Assembly (NCBI GenBank): GCA_032358255.1
Contig: JAULBX010014870.1
Span: forward strand, 29,992 to 93,991
Reading direction: 5' to 3'
Source of the DNA: Heterotrichella gracilis
Lineage: Eukaryota; Sar; Xanthophyceae; Tribonematales; Xanthonemataceae
DNA length: 64,000 nt
This document shows, one piece after another, positions 61,912-64,000 of the stretch. Below the pieces are notes generated by a model. It was not told the DNA's origin and made no database searches. It saw nothing but the letters and a program-made list of their open reading frames with translations. The position numbers were made by a program, and so were the translations under genes. Position 1 is the first letter of the stretch; each line of letters opens with the position of its first letter.

Positions 61912-63074
61912 GGTTCTACCTTTGAGTCAGCAGCTTGCTGATGTAGTTTACTGTAGTTACAACACCTTCAGGACTCAAAGTTCGGTTTGAGACACCAGTG
62001 TGTGTCCTAGGAGCTCAATTCTGTCAGTCGAAAGCAGAAGCCTGGGTTGTTATTATAATACCCCGCAACTTGCACTTCACCTGTTCACATGACCACTTTC
62101 CACCGTTGCAAAGGTGCATTCCCCACAAATGCTATTCATCAAGAACTGCTTGAAGCGCACCTTTCAAGCTCGGGCCAGCTTTGAAGCCGTGTGAAGCTAT
62201 CAACCCTGTGCAGGGACAAAAAACATCAGCTTCTCTGCAGGTGGAAAGCAGTTCAGCTGCAGGGTTTTGATGGGGGTTTGTACTCCTTCGTGTACCCTGA
62301 GGGTTTGCACTGAAAAGTTCCTCGATACCCTAATATGATAGTAAATCTCTGCTGGAGAAGCATTGCCAGAATATTGAGCCCTGCGCACAATTGAATGTGT
62401 CATCCGCTGATGAACGGCTGTCTCAGAGGAAGGTGTTACAGTTACAGTAATTGAGGACAATTGTTCACCGGGCACACGCATCCTGCTGGTGCATCACTAC
62501 AAAAACGCTGATTAGTAACCCGGGGCGATATTTTGACCACATGTATGTGTGTATGATACAAGGCTATAGCATGCTGGAAAACATGCTGATAGTATGCTGG
62601 AAAACATGCTGATATGCCATAGCACTAGCTGCTATGTCGCCAAATAGAGGTCATAACTAGTATTTAACCACTGTGCCGCTGTGGAGGAAGAGTCATGCAA
62701 AAACACAGACCCTACTTAGGTTTTGCAAAATAGGGTTTCCTGTGGCCTGTCAAAATATTGCCTATATAGACCATAGTAATACTTCTAATGCTCTGGCAAA
62801 CGAACGTTGCACATTGTTCATCGGAGTATTCATTCAGGCAATTATTCGCTGTTGATGTGTTCATTCCAAATGACTCCCATCTGGAATGTCATCGTAGCTG
62901 CATGGTGATGTAATGTGATTTGATGGATCACATCATTCATGTGAGCCATGCTAGGACATGCCCAATGGAAGAGCGCAAGCATCAATCATGGAACACCAAA
63001 CCTTCCCCTGCGTCCCCCTCAATTGGTTTCAAGGACAAGCAATACCCCAACCCCCCGAACCCCCTGCTCTGCTT
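61912..63074. other. Intergenic region, DJ-1-like promoter side
   Basis: About 1.16 kb holding the promoter of the DJ-1-like gene and the 3' UTR of the kinase at the right edge. It contains a 24-bp tandem duplication (TATGCTGGAAAACATGCTGA-type unit) at about 62565-62615. No supported coding frame. Confidence 0.4.
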
Positions 63075-64000
63075 TCACAGCTCCACCCCTGTCTCCCTCG
63101 CCATCTGCTCCAGCTTGCGCACCACCTTAGCCGCGCTGGGGCGATCATTTGGCCTGCTGCTCAAGCACTTATCCACCAGCGCACAGAACCTGTCCTGCAC
63201 ACCCCCATCCCCGCACATGCGCACTGCCTCCGGCCAGCAGCTCTTCATGGCAGGCAGCACAGGTGTGTTACAGTCCAGCAACTCGCTCTTGAGGAAGGCA
63301 TTGGCGCTGGCTGCTGCCACAACGTCAGCGCACTTGTTGCCACCCAAGCAGTGGGGCAGGGCGCCTGTGACCATCTCCTGGATGGTTGCCCCGCCTGACC
63401 ACACGTCAGCCGCAAAGAAGTTGATGACGCTGTCTGCCCCAGACATGGCATGCGCCTCTGGCGCCTTGTAGTAAGCAGTGGTACTGCACAAATGGGGAGG
63501 GTGTAATCAGCAAAGGGATGTCATGCGAACAGCACTGTGATCTCAATGCAATGGCGTTGGAGGCGGTGGGCGTTGTGTTTGGAGGAGATGGGCAATAGGT
63601 GCTGGCCAGGGTTGGTGCCTTGACAGCCTGCAATAAATCTGCCAACCACAATGCAGGTACCTGACACTAGATGATGACCAACATATATGAAATCTAGAGG
63701 GGCATACACAAGAATTCCACTGCCAGCATGGCATGTCAAGATCAAACTGTACAAAACAAATTGATTCATGTCGTTGCAAGATTCACTTTGGCGTCCTGCC
63801 CTCCATCGCCATGCCAGGCAGCATGATATATGCGCTGCCCCAGTCACCAATGCGCAACCTCAGCCTGCCCTCCTCCCACGCCACCAGCATGTTCTTCGGC
63901 TTCAGGTCATTGTGCACAATGTCCCGCACATGCGCCTCCATGATGCCGCTGAACATCCCGTGGCTCACGCGCAGGATGGTGGCAAAGCACAGCCCGCCCG
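63075..64000 (-). CDS. Protein kinase, C-terminal part (gene runs off the window)
   Basis: Two exons visible: from the window edge to about 63799, and about 63484-63075 (TGA), joined in phase (TP-N-TTAYYKAPE). The catalytic loop reads DIVHNDLKPKNMLV, with Asn in place of the Arg of HRD. The metal-binding motif is GDWGSA instead of DFG. AYYKAPEAH is the APE region, followed by AADVWSGGATIQEMVTGALP (DxWSxG) and the C-lobe ending SRPNDRPSAAKVVRKLEQM. The catalytic Asp and Asn and the APE Glu are kept, so activity is possible. The N-lobe is outside the window, so the family and any extra domains are unknown. Confidence 0.85.

Overview
This is nuclear DNA of a eukaryote, most likely a chlorophyte green alga. 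Every gene is split by many short GT-AG introns. The gene set includes plant/green-lineage families (a PRMT10-type arginine methyltransferase, the plant-only PF09713/TIGR01589 family, a plant-type zeta-fold P-loop protein, a TRM13 tRNA methyltransferase). Plant-type TTTAGGG motifs are scattered through introns, and coding exons are GC-rich. No species can be named from the sequence alone. There are no bacterial operons, rRNA genes or CRISPR arrays, and I see no functional tRNA gene.

Layout, left to right. 69-2972 (-): unrecognised 416-aa protein with a transit-peptide-like N-terminus. 716-1022: tRNA-derived SINE inside an intron of that gene. 3481-6374 (+): TRM13. 7060-7944 (+): 108-aa PF09713 protein. 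10011-11965 (-): two tandem truncated-haemoglobin domains. 12313-15697 (-): membrane-anchored protein kinase with a 13-residue repeat tail; its last exon can be spliced in frame to the globins. 18048-26216 (-): a very large endocytic-adaptor-like protein with EH domains, eleven W-x-x-F motifs, a coiled coil and an AIDA-type C2 domain. 27104-32187 (+): membrane-anchored P-loop kinase-like protein with a zeta fold; one intron carries a hAT-type MITE, and two perfect palindromes lie just downstream. 33750-36200 (+): PRMT10. 37193-39110 (+): N-myristoylated CaMK. 40334-44093 (-): FIST-domain protein. 45607-48368 (-): class II (SIRT4-like) sirtuin. 49336-52518 (+): class III (GABA-type) aminotransferase. 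53560-59014 (+): methylcrotonyl-CoA carboxylase biotin subunit. 60413-61911 (-): DJ-1/Hsp31-like protein. 63075-64000 (-): partial protein kinase with altered catalytic motifs.

Two neighbourhoods make functional sense together. At 45.6-59.0 kb a SIRT4-type sirtuin, a GABA-type aminotransferase and MCC-alpha are adjacent; all three are of mitochondrial amino-acid catabolism type, and SIRT4 is known in animals to act on MCC and leucine breakdown. At 10.0-15.7 kb a transmembrane kinase and a tandem globin could be one gas- or redox-sensing polypeptide. The window also records genome dynamics: a SINE with target-site duplication plus related 3' fragments, a hAT MITE, and several local duplications that copy exon/intron boundaries, one of which looks like an intron-gain scar.

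Exon limits were placed by hand from GT/AG sites and reading phase. Where phases were checked through the whole gene this is stated; other limits are approximate.
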